Shown here: positions 13,222 through 24,899 of the stretch, in pieces
Layout of the letters: each line of letters opens with the position of its first letter
How positions within the stretch are numbered: the first letter of the stretch is position 1
Origin: Triglochin maritima
Taxonomy: Eukaryota; Streptophyta; Magnoliopsida; Alismatales; Juncaginaceae
DNA length: 64,000 nucleotides
Direction: 5' to 3'
NCBI GenBank assembly: GCA_963682175.1
Contig: OY821772.1
Coordinates: 46,150,925 to 46,214,924, forward strand
Made by a program: the position numbers and the translations under genes
Notes under the pieces: generated by a model
What the model saw: only the letters and a program-made list of their open reading frames with translations
Databases searched by the model: none
What the model was told of the DNA's origin: nothing

Positions 13222-15918
13222 CTACTCATCATCCGAATCATGGTCGGAGATGCCTAACTGAGTATGCCACGAGTGTATGATCTCATCCAAATCTCCGCAT
13301 GCAGCTCTGGCATCGTCTGGCAGCTCATCCCTCATCTGCAAGATTGGGTCTACAACCCGTATCATCTTACCCATCCACTGCACATAACAATAACATTAGC
13401 GTACATTAACAAATTATACGGTACAAATAAATATAGATAAAATGAAAAAATTACCAGATCGCCACACGTCCTATCTGGTGGTCGATCTGCTCTCCGGGAG
13501 GCACCACGTACGATGATAGGATGTGAGTAACTACCGAACCAATCAAGATAACGTGCATCACACTCGGAGGGGTCGCGACTACGTCTGAAGTCGCCAAGGA
13601 ACAATCGGCATGATCTCGGAAATGTCCGCCAAGTCGATTCCGCTGTAGAAGCGGGGAACCTGACGTCGTACGTCGCTGGTGTCGCAGACCGCACCGCATG
13701 CTCTGGTGTCGGGATGTCAACCGGGATCACCTGAACATATCCTAACTGACGCAAGACCCGATCGGGCATATAAGGCTCTATGATATCCCGATAACGAATA
13801 AGACCCATCAATAAAGTCCTCGGGACATCCGCTACTGGGTCAGGACCATAGGGTAACCACTCCACCTAAAGTTTAACACATTAATAATAATACATCTTAA
13901 AATTAAATAAATGGTGTAAAGTTTGATACCTCTGATGCAGTCATCTGATCTAGCCGTGCGTGGATGGAACGCAATCGTCCATCGCTCTTGTCCTCTCTCC
14001 GGACGGCCCACATAACCGAACGTGGATGACCCTCGTCGATAATCTTCCGCTCACGATGCGGGCGGAATGCAGGAAAGTACTCGTATATCCACGCCTGCAG
14101 CAGCGTAAGACAACCTGCAATCCCAGAACAATCCGCACAGCTAGCTATCCCAAGCTGCCGGTACAGGTATGCCAACGTCGCTGACCCCCACGAGTACTCA
14201 CGAACGGTGTCCGGGTCCCTAGCCTCCAGTAGATCGCGTGGTCTGATCCGACAACCACTCTTGTCGACAAACAAGACGGCTCCGAGCATCAAGAATAGGT
14301 ACGTCGTCAACTGTGTATCATCGGCCCGCGGAGGTCGTGCCCGTCTGCATAGGTCCTCAAGGGAGTCGATGCCGACACCACCACCACTCCATAAAGCTGT
14401 ATCTCTCGCCAGACCATCAGGTGTGACACCAAGCAACTCTGCCACATAACACCTCAGCTCAGACGTCGACCCCTGAGCACTAACCAGACGACCATCCACA
14501 GGAATGCGCAGGATCTGGAAAACATCGTGAAGCATGATCGTCATCTCTCCGAAAGGCATGTGGAAAGTGTTGGTGTCAGGCTGCCACCGCTCCACAAACG
14601 CAGAAATCAAAGGCATGTCGAGATAAGGGAACATGTTGTACGGTAAGTGCCCCAAATGCGTGGCACTAATCTCCTCTCTGATATCAGCACTCAGTGTAGA
14701 CCGCCAACCCTGTAGTGTTGTACATGCTCTGTGCCGATTATGGCACTTCAGAACCTTCTGATCCTCTCCGTCCCAGATCCGTCTAGCGATGTGACCCCAG
14801 AAACTATGAATGACGCTCCCATCTAAAGGACCACCAGGCGTCATACTGCTCACGATCCAAGAATCGTCCTGGACCCTCTTCTTCTTCTGAGCGCGGGGAT
14901 CAACAATGCACGAGCTCGAATCCCCGGTCGTAAACCTCCCACCCCTACCCTTCCACACCATCCATCCCGCGGAAGTAGAACTACCCGCTCGACCACGTCC
15001 TCTGCTATACTCCCCCTGCCTCTCCACCTCCGGGCGCTCTAACTCATACGGGTCATCATCGTCGCTCCCGTCGTCGGGACTGTCCACATGCTCATCATCG
15101 AAGGAATCATCATCCTCCTCACGACGACGTAATGCCTCTCTCTCCCTCCTGACCGAAGCAGATATCCCCCGTCTACGTGGATGACGCGGTGTTGAATCAT
15201 CCTCTAAAGAACGGAAGGCGTGTAATGGTATCGACTTGCCTTTCCCTCCACTGTGACCCGATGACTATTAATTGAAATTTTAATTACAAATTTGTTAAAT
15301 TTGTTAAACTAAATTATCATATTTATCACAATTGTTAAACTAAATCAAAATTTGTTAAACTAAATTATCACAATTGTTAAACTAAATCAAAATTTGTTAA
15401 ACTAAATTAAAACAATTGTTAAACTAAATCAAAAATTGTTAAAACTAAATATCACAAATGTTAAACTTAATAAGAATTTGTTAAATTAAATTTTCAGATT
15501 TATCACAATTTATTAAAGTAATTATCAGATTTAATAATTTAAAAAAAAAATTTGTGGAGGCGTCTGCGAGAGACGCCTCCCCTATGGTGGAGGCGTCTGT
15601 CGGAGATGCCTCCTCTTTGGGGGAGACGTCTGCCGAAGACGTCTCCTCCATCGGGAAGACGTCTTCCCCAGACGTCTCCCCCTAGTGGCCGGCGTCCGAG
15701 GGAGACGCCCCCCGCATGGGGCGGGCGTCCGAGGAAGCCGCTCCCCCCATGGGGGGAACAGCTTCCTCGGACACCCGCCCCATGCGGGGGGCGTCTCCCT
15801 CGGACGCCGGCCACTTTTTTAATTTTTTTTTATTTTTAAAAACAAATAAATAAAGTAAGGTTACCGTATACGGGTACACCGGGGGAACTGCTGGCTGCTT
15901 GTCTGGCCTCCGAGACAT
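13222..15918 (-). CDS. Plant mobile domain (PMD/MAIN-like) protein carried by MULE-1
   Basis: Four exons on minus: 15865-15918 (ATG, MSRRPDKQP...), 13930-15264, 13455-13865, 13222-13377. All junctions are GT-AG and in phase 0, giving an uninterrupted protein of about 651 residues. The long second exon starts with a charged, disordered region (Arg-, Asp- and Gly-rich), then shows the PMD signature (FVERWQPDTNTFHMPFGEM...) and continues over the exon 2-3 junction into VEWLPYG and MPDRVLRQLGYVQVIP. Such proteins are usually annotated as serine/threonine-protein phosphatase 7 long form homologues, although they are PMD proteins and no phosphatase motif is seen. Host relatives (MAIN, MAIL1) act in gene silencing and genome stability; a role in the element's escape from silencing or in transposition is inference. 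The start is chosen because the same short first exon is visible in MULE-2. Confidence 0.85.
15556..15812. repeat. GC-rich hairpin minisatellite in the first intron of the PMD gene
   Basis: This is a counterpart of the array at 9919-10171, with units of the form GAGGCGTCT...AGACGCCTCC and CCCC-x-GGGG linkers. At its right end a longer inverted repeat spans roughly 15690-15810 (GGCGTCCGAGG...CCTCGGACGCC type arms), able to form a large hairpin. Open frames across it (Gly/Arg- and Pro/Arg-rich) are by-products of the repeat. Confidence 0.85.
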
Positions 15919-16001
15919 TCCTAATCTTCTGTAGTAGGTATAGAAAGAGAAAGTTTTGAAAAAAAAGTGAAATTGTGAGATATATAAGCAAAAATAGGAT
16001 G

Positions 16002-16065
16002 AAGGGCAATTTGGTAATTTCAATGGACGATTTAAGTAATTTTGGGGCGATGTTTAGCGGTTCAG
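16002..16065 (-). repeat. MULE-1 right terminal inverted repeat
   Basis: Read on the minus strand it begins CTGAACCGCTAAACATCGCC and continues through the same CTTAAATCGTCC core as the left repeat. The 8-bp target duplication AAAAGTAT abuts it at 16066-16073. Confidence 0.9.
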
Positions 16066-16073
16066 AAAAGTAT

Positions 16074-16530
16074 AGTGAAGTTTTCAACGACGTCATACAT
16101 GTTAGATTAGAGAGGAAGATACTTTTTTTTATTTTCCCCTGAAAATTGTACTTGGCCGGGATGCACAATGATCCACGTCACCTACAATATACGATACAGA
16201 GGTGGGCGACACATCAACACATATTTTTTTCTGCTCAAATCAAAACAGGAAACCACTACAGGCACATGACATCGCCGGAATTTCACAGACTAGGAAACCA
16301 GAATCGTTACTCACTCACCAAATTCATCCATCCTCGGAGAGAGAACCGGGGGAAATTTGCATTAAAAAGGTAACGTGGACGTGGAATGGACCAATGCAGA
16401 TTTATTGTACGGAAAATCATCCTTCACATGCGGCAGATTCTCGACGTACGAGAACTCTACACATGCAATACCTCCCATTATTTTTTTGATAATGGTTTTA
16501 TTACATTAAATAAGGATTACAAACACAGCC
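16074..16530. other. Intergenic DNA right of MULE-1
   Basis: No gene recognised. Open frames of 75-95 codons here lack motifs. Confidence 0.35.
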
Positions 16531-17395
16531 TCTAAGAGCACCCTTTAACGGGTGCTCTTTGCCCGGGCAGCCCTCCCTTAACGGGAGGGTGCGCTCAGGA
16601 CGGGGTGCCCGGGCGGGAGGCCACGTGGCCCCCCATTCGTTCAGTTTTTTTTATTTTTGTTTTTGTTTTAAAAATAAAGATTATTTTTATAATTAGGATA
16701 ATGTATTAATTAGGTAAATGGAATTTAATTAATTAGGTATTGAAAAAATATTTTATGATTAATTAACAATTTTATGATTTACTTAGATATAAAAAAAATT
16801 AAAAGAATCATAAATAAATTAAGAAATACAAATACAATACATATACACTTCGGAAACAAAATACAATACAAGTACAAAATACGAAATACTGTAGGTCCTC
16901 GATGTTTGAGAAGTTCAAGCCTCGATCAAATTATCTCGTCTTTAGTGAGTCACGCGCGTACTGTAAGTCCTCGACTGTAAGTCACGCGCGTCTTGATGTA
17001 TTTGAAGTTTAATATTTAAGCATGTATTTTTAGTTTTAGTTTCTCAATTTCCGGTTAATGTACTATGTAATGTGATTTTCTAAATTTTAATAATATTTTC
17101 GTATTTATTAATTAAATGTTAATTAAAAACGAATGAATTGTTGATATTAAATAATTACGATAATGATTATTAATATATTTTGTTGATTGTTGAAAGAGTT
17201 TTGGAGAGAAGAATAAAAATAATGACGTGTCAACAAATACTGTAGCGTGACTGAGTGGATTGATTAATGGTTAAAGATTTTATAGGGAGGTTGGTTTGTG
17301 CTGACGTGGCAAAGAGAGAAGCTGACGTGGCTGAGAGAGAAAGCATGACGTCCGGGAACTGCCTGGGCGCCGTTAAATGTTTAGGTTACAAAATA
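16531..17395. mobile_element. MITE-like repeat with GC-rich left end
   Basis: The left end (TAAGAGCACCCTTTAACGGG) and the reverse complement of the right end (CCTAAACATTTAACGGCGCC) look related, and both are followed by a CCCGGGCAG / CCCAGGCAG-like block. The left 110 bp contain nested inverted repeats (CCCTTTAACGGG, CCCTCCCTTAACGGGAGGG). The interior is AT-rich and non-coding. No clean target duplication was found, so class and boundaries are uncertain. Confidence 0.35.
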
Positions 17396-17820
17396 TCCAA
17401 ATAGTTGGTCTCATGTTTACAACCGTCTATGGTCGTTAATAACAACCCAAAACAAGCTTACACGTGCAATACCATTAGAAACTCAAAACCAACCAATCAG
17501 AACATTCAGAAACCCTCAAACTTACATCCTCTTTAAAAGATACTAACGCAAATTCAGATATAACTCACTTTGATAACTAAAATTAACCCTAGTAATTATC
17601 AAAAATACTAAAAACTAATACCAACAAATTTTTATCTTCATCATCATCATATACACAACTTCAAGGTGATACGAATCTATTCCAACAAACAAAACCACTA
17701 ACGAAACAGATTAACCCAAACCTTGCTGTAACAAACAAACAAACAAACAAAATAAATGACCCATGCATCACCACCACGACTAACTGGATCCAACGGCTGG
17801 GATTCATCCACGGATCCGAA

Positions 17821-18417
17821 TCAACGACGGACGAGATTGTTAACGAGAGCAAGAGCGTTACTGGTGTACCTCTTGGTCCACTCCACTCTCCCCGTCACGT
17901 CCTCCACCACCGTCCCCTCACACGACTCAAATCCATCCGTACACGTGTCCTCATCGGTGAGCGCAGCGCTCATCCAAGTCTGCGCGTTCCCGACGTGCCA
18001 CGCGATCTCCATCCCGACGGCGTTCCTCAACGCCTTGATCTCCGCCATCGACTTCGCCGCGAGGTCGGCGGCTGTCGAGAGGGTCTCGACGCAGTCGGTG
18101 ACGGCCTCGGCGGTGCGGCGGTCGACGGGATGCCGGACGGACGGCGCCGAAGCGAGGGAGTGGCGGAGGGAGGTCACGTGGACGAAGGCGTGGAGGACGT
18201 GGGCTAGGGTAAGGTTGGCGGCGACGGCGGCAAGGGTGACGGGGTCGTGGCGGATGGATGGGGCGTGCGGGGCGAGGGAGACGTAGCAGAGGCGCGGGTA
18301 GAGGGTGGATTCGCAGTTTTGCCGGATGAAATGCGTCGAAGACGGACGGCTTCCGGAGACGGAGACGCCGACGAGAAGGAGAGAGCAGAAGAATAAGAGT
18401 TTGTTTCTTCTAGACAT
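17821..18417 (-). CDS. Pectinesterase (pectin methylesterase) inhibitor domain protein
   Basis: An intronless gene encodes 198 residues. Residues 1-22 form a signal peptide (basic start, then LLFFCSLLLVGVSV), so the product enters the secretory pathway. The mature part is a four-helix PMEI domain with the four family cysteines: C35 and C44 (CESTLYPRLC) for the first disulfide, C109 (TDCVETL) and C159 (DEDTCTDGFE) for the second. TWMSAALTDEDTC is typical of the family. Known members bind plant pectin methylesterases in the cell wall and block demethylation of homogalacturonan; related members inhibit invertases, but the overall sequence looks PMEI-like. The ATG is the first in the frame and gives a good signal peptide. 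Its codons are much richer in GC than the flanks, as is common for intronless plant genes. Confidence 0.92.
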   Translation of the reverse strand: MSRRNKLLFFCSLLLVGVSVSGSRPSSTHFIRQNCESTLYPRLCYVSLAPHAPSIRHDPVTLAAVAANLTLAHVLHAFVHVTSLRHSLASAPSVRHPVDRRTAEAVTDCVETLSTAADLAAKSMAEIKALRNAVGMEIAWHVGNAQTWMSAALTDEDTCTDGFESCEGTVVEDVTGRVEWTKRYTSNALALVNNLVRR

Positions 18418-21400
18418 TTTGCGTTTTCGGTGTTTTTAGTTGTTTGGGAGATGAGGAGGGAGGAGTGAGGAAGGGTTAAGAAGGGGGAGGAGGAGGGGGA
18501 AGTTACAGTCTTGCCCATGGTTTTGGGTAGGAATTACGGTGGGGGATTTGTGTGTATTAATTATTAATGTTGTACATGTGCATGGTTTTGGAAGTTTCGA
18601 TTGCTTCTGATTTTAGGAAGGTGTGATAATATTTTGGTTTGGGGGTGTTTTACTCTTTTGGTTTTTTTGGGGTTATATTAGGAGAGAATTTGTTTTGATT
18701 TAGTTGCTAAGGTGATTGATGTACTTTGCTTCACTGGCATGCCCAATTAAACTTCACGCTTAATGTGTGAAACGCAAACACAACTGAAAACTTCAAGAGA
18801 TGTTAGTTATGTTTCTACAAAATGTTTTTCCAAAATATATAGCATTTGTTTGGCAAGAAAATTATTATAAATTTCCCATAAGCATTCAAAAATATTGTAC
18901 TTAATAACTTCTATGCCTAGAAATCGGAATTGCAGTGATATGAAAAATAACCATGTAAGCGAGTGACACTCGATCAAGATGCAAGAATATCTCTAAATCT
19001 ATTGGTATTTTTCAAGGAATGATTGATGGATACCATGTCAATTCATAATTTGTCAATCAATTTTTTTCTTGGTTAGTTGCTAATTGGCATGCCAATGATT
19101 TTTTTTTTAATTTTTTCGATTTCTCTCTCATTTTCCTTATCTTTTGTATCTAGAAAAACTAATATGGTGCAGTTTATCTTTTTCTTTTTTGACAATTCAA
19201 GTTACCTATTGATGTTGCCGTTGTTAGGGAAAAATGGAAAGATTCTAAAATTGCTTTGTTACCCCCCAAAAGAAGCCACGTCAGTACATCACTCGAAAAC
19301 AACTTTGCATTTGAAAATTCAAGTGCATCTCAATACAAGTTTTAACAGGGTCCATGAAGATGATTTTAGATTTGTATTGTATCAATACGTGTATGGGGGA
19401 ACTCTTGTGTTCGTGGAGCCACCAAGCAGCCATCTACTAACTAACGAATAAATTAACTGTAATAAGTGTTGATATGGACTTGATATTTCAACGTGGTCAC
19501 AACCACAGATTAATGTGCACAGGAATGTGACTCCATAATGATAGACTAAGTTAGGGCATAGACCGTATTTGACCCTTCCAGCCCTTATCCAAATACATCA
19601 TGGTCGATAGATTGTGTGTGCTTAAGAAAATGACCATAAACCATGACATGGAAGATACGTAAAGATAACTAATTGGAAAGCATCGAGAATGGTGGTTTAG
19701 GCATGGACAAGCCTAATCCCATGCCCATATCGTTACACGTATAATAGGACGTAAGAATTCAACGCATCATCGATAGAATTCAAATTTTTAAATATCTTAA
19801 ATGTCCCCCAAAGCCCAATATTACATAAATTTTCAATTTATTATTTTGAATCTGAGTCACCGGACTATGAAAGTTTCACGGCACCATATGAACACGAGAA
19901 AATATTTGATCGCTAATTATAGGCTGTGTTTGATATCATGATAATCTAGAAGGTATTGATAATATTTTGAATTATTTAAGGAGAACTTATGAAATCAATT
20001 TTAAAGCCCATGAGTGTTTTTTTTTTACTAACAAACTTCTATTGCGATGTTTCCATCCCAGCGTGGCAACATCTCTACTAGACTAGTACACCAGAATATC
20101 AAACTATGTACCGGAGAGTCAAATTTTGGTCCTGGCTAATGAACTACCATATGGTCCAATCGTAGCCCTTAATTTCTTTTTCTCACGGATAAACTCTCAA
20201 ACAGAGATTTTAGAATTTAAAAGTTTGGCAGATTCCATACTTAGTGGGAACAGGGGTTCGCTTCCTTCGCCAGTAAAGTCGGTAATAGATTCGTGGAGTG
20301 GATTCTGTAGGAGGAAGAGACGACGGCACCACTTCTACAGCATCATCATGTTCCTCCAAATATTAGTTTCTATAAAATTAATTTAACTGAACGTGAGATG
20401 TAACTGTTGTCTTATATTGCGCAGTGTGTGGACCAATAACTGGTTCTTAACACGAATTTTTCGCGCATAATACAATTCCTGCCTCAAATCCAAATTATAA
20501 TCTTATCTAAATACCGAGTTCCAGCAAACATTATTCAGACAAGAACGTACAGAACAAACAAATCATGCAATGCTGTTGTCTGGCTTAAGCCTTAGGTCAT
20601 GGAACAAGCAATGGACGGATGAAAAATGAAAGTTGGAGACTTAAGGAGGAAGGAAACGGCCTGAAATAAAGAGGAGAATTCCGCCATTAATTTGAATCGA
20701 TTGCCTCAAATAATTCTTGGTAGGTACTCATGAGGAGGGGTCATCCTCCATCTTGATGCTTGGGCTCCATGAAGATGACAAGTGATGCCTGGTGATTGAA
20801 TATACTCAAGCGTTTGTTGTCTTATGTATCCAGGAGATGAATTCTTCGGAAAGAACCTTAGTAACATACACAAAAAAAAACAGATTTTTTTTCCGAATCT
20901 AAATAAAAATTCAGATCCCATTTTCATAAAAAAACTAGGCTAACGCTAGGTTTCAAAAGCAGAAAAGGTTGGTTTTTCGAGTTTTTGGGTGACTCGTAAA
21001 AATATTGGGTGTGACATCGGTTGATTGATGTACAATTACATATTTTATCATTTAATTTTTTACTATTATATCACTATCTTTATTAGATTATTGAATGTTC
21101 TTGTTAGAAACTAATCCACCCACTCAAAATCCAATTTTCCCTTGATACCCACCCAAAATCCACATCTTTCTCCAAAATATGCAAGATTAAGCCACTATTA
21201 GTCTACTATTTTCAATTGAAGACCAAAATTTATAACCTAAAGAGAATAACTAATGTCTTTTCGTCGTAATTAGACATTGAAAAACTAAAAAATATTTTTG
21301 ACATCGAAACGGTCGGATTGTCAAAAACCGTGTCATAAAAACTGAAATCGTTTCAGTACATCCAAACCCAATCATAGTTTGTTTTCAAGATAAAGGTGAG

Positions 21401-22100
21401 TAAGCCCCAAAAAATTGTAACAAGACAAAGTACAGTAACACACTTATACAATTGACATCACAAAGTGGATGGGTTGCTCCTGCTATAACTCCACCAATCC
21501 CGCAACAAGATTTGTCAGATCTAATCATAACTAAGCAGATCAAAATGGATCTGTAGTGTCATGGTCGTGTCATGACATGTCTATGACAACTATTTAGTTT
21601 ATTTTAAGCAGAAATGGGCATAACCAATACTAATCGTTTGCTTACAGGTTTTGCATATCCCAAAGTTCAACAAGCTTGAGAAGTCATTCCTGAGCATACT
21701 TCAATTGGCAAGTCTTCAATTGAAATACAAATCTAAATATGATTTAACACTTATTGTTGTTTCTGGACTGGTATTAGCCTAAGATGTCATCTCATGACAA
21801 ATCCCACTGCCGATCCAAAGCCCAGTGCAGCCGGCTCTCTCAGAGAAACATGACACAACAAACTAAGCAAGCAAAGACCATACACATGATGCCTCAGTAA
21901 ACCAGTAACAAAAAATAAATTATGATCTACGATTTAACAAACATTAAGTTTTACCAAAAAAATACAACTTAGATTCCTCTGGTGTGAATTGTGATGAACC
22001 TAACACTTAACCACCACAGACAAAGGATGCAAAGATCTGTCAAACAACTTTCCATGACCAACTTCAGAAGAAAAGGTAAAAGAATTCAACATGTTTTGTT
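18418..22100. other. Intergenic DNA between PMEI and prohibitin genes
   Basis: No gene was recognised. 18418-18700 would contain the PMEI 5' leader and promoter; no clear TATA box was found. The rest is AT-rich with short open frames without motifs. Confidence 0.4.
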
Positions 22101-22839
22101 TATTTCATTATTTAGTGCACGAGGTGACCACAGGGCAGTAACATTGTAACAACCTGCTACAGTATTTTATCTTCTAACCGGGATTCTCCATGCAAAACCA
22201 GGGGGCAACAGAGGACAGCAAGAGAAAGAATAACTTCGAAGGGAAGTTTGGGATGTTAGCATGTTCAACTGTTCCGGGACTCTTCTGTTCATGAGCACTC
22301 AAGAATAGTACCATAAAAATATAAATTCCATTGCATTCCCCAGAAATTATTGAAAGATTTTCCTCCACGCTCACATAAGCAACTGCACCTAATTCACCCA
22401 GCACCAAAAGCTTGTTTCACCTTTTTTTTTATAGTTATAGGATACAAAACAATGTCAATTCTCAAGATGGGAACGACATCTACTTGAGGGACATCAACAC
22501 TATACAAATTACAAAGACTGCAGAAGTAAAAGAAAGGTCTAGCAATATGTCAGTAAGATGTGGAGTTCATTACACCATGTAGACCCTAGTCAGACGGCAC
22601 AATATAATCAACCAGCAAATCAGAGGTCTGATCAGATCATATTACCGTACTTTTATTAAGGTGCAATCAGATCTAACAGGATCAAACCAAAAGCAAACTA
22701 ATGTAATGGTTTTGCTACGATTACTACCTAAAAGATATGCAGAACATTGACATGTATCTAGAACTGAGAACTTTATTAAAGAATAACATATTAGGGCCAT
22801 TACAGTCCAATTTCGCAGTAGATTGTATGCTCCAAATTA

Positions 22840-22965
22840 CATACATCACATCAACATAACCCCAATGCCTCAAGAAGAGGCTCCCGCGTAAGCAAGGTAA
22901 AGGGGGGTCGGATGTACGCAACCCTACCACCGTAAAACAGTGAGATTGTTTCCAATTGAAATCAA
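22840..22965 (-). repeat. 3' part of a tRNA-derived SINE (tentative)
   Basis: On the minus strand it contains GGTAGGGTTGCGTACATCCG, then CCCCCC, then GCGGGAGCC and GGCATTGGGGTTATGTTG. This block resembles the body of a common plant SINE family that I recall with the wording GGTTGCGTACATCCGACCCC. The tRNA-like head is not evident. Confidence 0.45.
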
Positions 22966-23997
22966 ACAAAAATTAGTCTTACAGAAATCAAACAAACCAA
23001 GTGGATGCATGGATTGGGCAGGATTAACCTGGTTCAATCAGGTTTGTACAATTCAATGTAGCCTATTGATCATAATCATTTCCTCTGGTTGAAACCAAAA
23101 AAAAAAACTCGAATTCTTGCTTTTAAACAGTTGTTGAGTTCAATTTGGTTATCAAACAAGTACTTTCATGTGTATAGTCGTCCATCGAGTGGTTCACCGT
23201 TACCATTGAGCAATCCGCTTCTAAGGTTGTATCGCAATTAAAGGTTATTTGACACATGTATATTCAAATTGTCGAACACCATTAGAATAAAATGATATCG
23301 CACTCTATGTGCAATTGTTATTTCAACTTCAACTATCATCCAGGTGACTCTTCAAGGGCTATAGTTTTCAAAGACTATTAGCCAAACTATATGCACTAGC
23401 ACTTCATGGATTTTTTATCAGTAACACTTAAAGGATGCAGTTAAAATGAGCATAGCCTTACACAAATAAACTAAAAATGATGATTTTTCTCAAGAGTAAG
23501 CAATAGCTACAAGCCTACAAAGCTTCACAGCCATAACAAATCACTTGACATAGCACACACATAAAATTGTAAAGAAAGGCTGCAACCAGCCATGCATTCA
23601 TATAAGCAAAGAAAGGTTGTTACCAGTGGCGGGCATCAAATGTCGCCAAAATTGATAAGCAAAAGCGAACAAAAAAACCATGGTCTTAAGTGCCCAAACC
23701 AGATAACTCAATCTCAATGGTTTACTCACAACCTGAGCTCAAATCCAGTCAAGCGGTATAATATTCTACTTAAGAAGAAACTACACTAGATGCTCAAATT
23801 GGCATTGACAAGCGAAGCAACACATCATCAACTGACAACCATCCACTCTGTGTAAATGTGTAACAACGAATGCAACCCGCATCCCTCTTTTTTTAATGTA
23901 AGCATCATCCAATGGTGCAGAAGCAGAAAGCAACAAATAACATTCTAAATCCAAACAGCATGTATTATTACTGACCTAACAAAAACCCATAAGACTT

Positions 23998-24001
23998 ACC
24001 A
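23998..24001 (-). other. Possible splice donor in the prohibitin 3' UTR
   Basis: Twenty-odd bases after the prohibitin stop codon the minus strand reads TTTTG/GTAAGTC, a strong donor. It suggests an intron in the 3' UTR, with a downstream non-coding exon perhaps near 22.1-22.4 kb; no acceptor could be fixed. Confidence 0.35.
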
Positions 24002-24021
24002 AAATGAACCAAACCCACCGT

Positions 24022-24861
24022 TCACCGTCCACTTGAATTGAGCCCAAGCAGCATCTGATTATCACCAGGCAGATACCCAATATTCCCACCCTTAGCCATA
24101 GTAGCCGCATTCTCCCTGGCAGCCTCGATCCTCCTCAGTTCAACCAATCCCATCCCGGCAGCTGCAGTCGCCTCCGAAATCAACCTCGCGGACTCGCTCT
24201 CCCCTTCCGCCCTAATCACGGCCGCCCTCCTCTCCTGCTCAGCCTTTGCCACCACAAACCTCGACCTCTCAGCCTCCTGCTGCGCCACCTGCTTCTGCTC
24301 CACGGCGCGGCTAAACTCTGCCCCGTACGAAAGGTGCGTAATCGCAACGTCATCCAAGACAATATTGAAATCCGCCGCCCGTTTCCGGAGGGATTCCCTG
24401 ACGAGAGCCGATACGGCGGGGCGCTCGGTGAGGAGCTGGTCGGCGTTGAACTGGGCGACGACGGCTTTGAGAACCTCGTTGCCGATGGAAGGGAGGACCT
24501 TGTCGGCGTAGTCGACGCCGAGGGTCTTGAAGATGCGGGGGAGGTGGGGGACGTCGGGGCGGGCGAGGAGGCGGAGGGTGAGGCTCACCATCTGGAGGTC
24601 TTTCGTGCCGGAGACGGAGGAGAAGGAGTGGGGACGGGTGCGAATGTCGAACACGAACGGCTTCTGGAGCCACGGGATCAGGACGTGGGTACCCTCACTG
24701 GCAGTCGTGTCGAGGACGCCCTGGAAACGGTCGAACAGGACGGCCCGCTCGCCACCGTCGACAGTGTAGAGGCAGGAGTTGGCGACGGCGCCGGCGCCGC
24801 CCAGGAGGATGGAGGCGCCGGCAATCTTGGAGAGGATGTTGGATGCTGCTGCGCCTGCCAT
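24022..24861 (-). CDS. PHB3: Prohibitin (PHB3/PHB4-like, mitochondrial inner membrane)
   Basis: A single exon encodes 279 residues, the usual length of plant prohibitins. Residues 10-33 form the N-terminal hydrophobic anchor, followed by the SPFH/PHB domain ([15 protein letters not shown], then [59 protein letters not shown]) and a C-terminal coiled coil (about 180-240, [14 protein letters not shown] to [15 protein letters not shown]). The match to plant type I prohibitins is close throughout. Such proteins form large rings with type II prohibitins in the mitochondrial inner membrane and support respiratory-complex stability and cell proliferation. The ATG is set by the conserved start; a telo-box lies just upstream. 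The coding region is GC-rich compared with its flanks. The PHB3 versus PHB4 choice is not resolvable here. Confidence 0.94.
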   Translation of the reverse strand: MAGAAASNILSKIAGASILLGGAGAVANSCLYTVDGGERAVLFDRFQGVLDTTASEGTHVLIPWLQKPFVFDIRTRPHSFSSVSGTKDLQMVSLTLRLLARPDVPHLPRIFKTLGVDYADKVLPSIGNEVLKAVVAQFNADQLLTERPAVSALVRESLRKRAADFNIVLDDVAITHLSYGAEFSRAVEQKQVAQQEAERSRFVVAKAEQERRAAVIRAEGESESARLISEATAAAGMGLVELRRIEAARENAATMAKGGNIGYLPGDNQMLLGLNSSGR

Positions 24862-24872
24862 TGTTGTTGGCT

Positions 24873-24892
24873 GGGGTTAGGGTTAGGGTTTC
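24873..24892 (-). promoter_or_regulatory. Telo-box in the prohibitin 5' leader or promoter
   Basis: On the minus strand AAACCCTAACCCTAACC lies about 12 bases upstream of the prohibitin ATG. Telo-boxes (AAACCCTA) are known in promoters of plant ribosomal-protein and other growth-linked genes, which fits a prohibitin. Confidence 0.6.
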
Positions 24893-24899
24893 GGGTTGG

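Larger units (their letters stand above)
9703..16065 (+). mobile_element. Complete Mutator-like element (MULE-1) with transposase-OTU and PMD genes
   Basis: The 6,363-bp element has 64-bp terminal inverted repeats (9703-9766 and 16002-16065) and is flanked by the direct repeat AAAAGTAT (9695-9702 and 16066-16073), within the 8-11 bp range of Mutator target duplications. Two genes converge inside: a FAR1/MULE transposase fused to an OTU domain (9859-12932, plus) and a plant-mobile-domain gene (13222-15918, minus). Each gene begins just inside a terminal repeat, with a short first exon and an intron containing a GC-rich hairpin minisatellite. The transposase reading frame has two stop codons, so this copy probably cannot move itself. 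The ends, target duplication and open PMD gene suggest fairly recent insertion. Confidence 0.9.

Noticed and set aside
13451..14449. Other open frames antisense or out of frame to the PMD gene
   Set aside because: They overlap a well-supported PMD exon structure and carry no motifs of their own.
15539..15839. Gly/Arg-rich and Pro/Arg-rich open frames
   Set aside because: They are produced by the GC-rich intron minisatellite of MULE-1 and lie in the inferred intron of the PMD gene.
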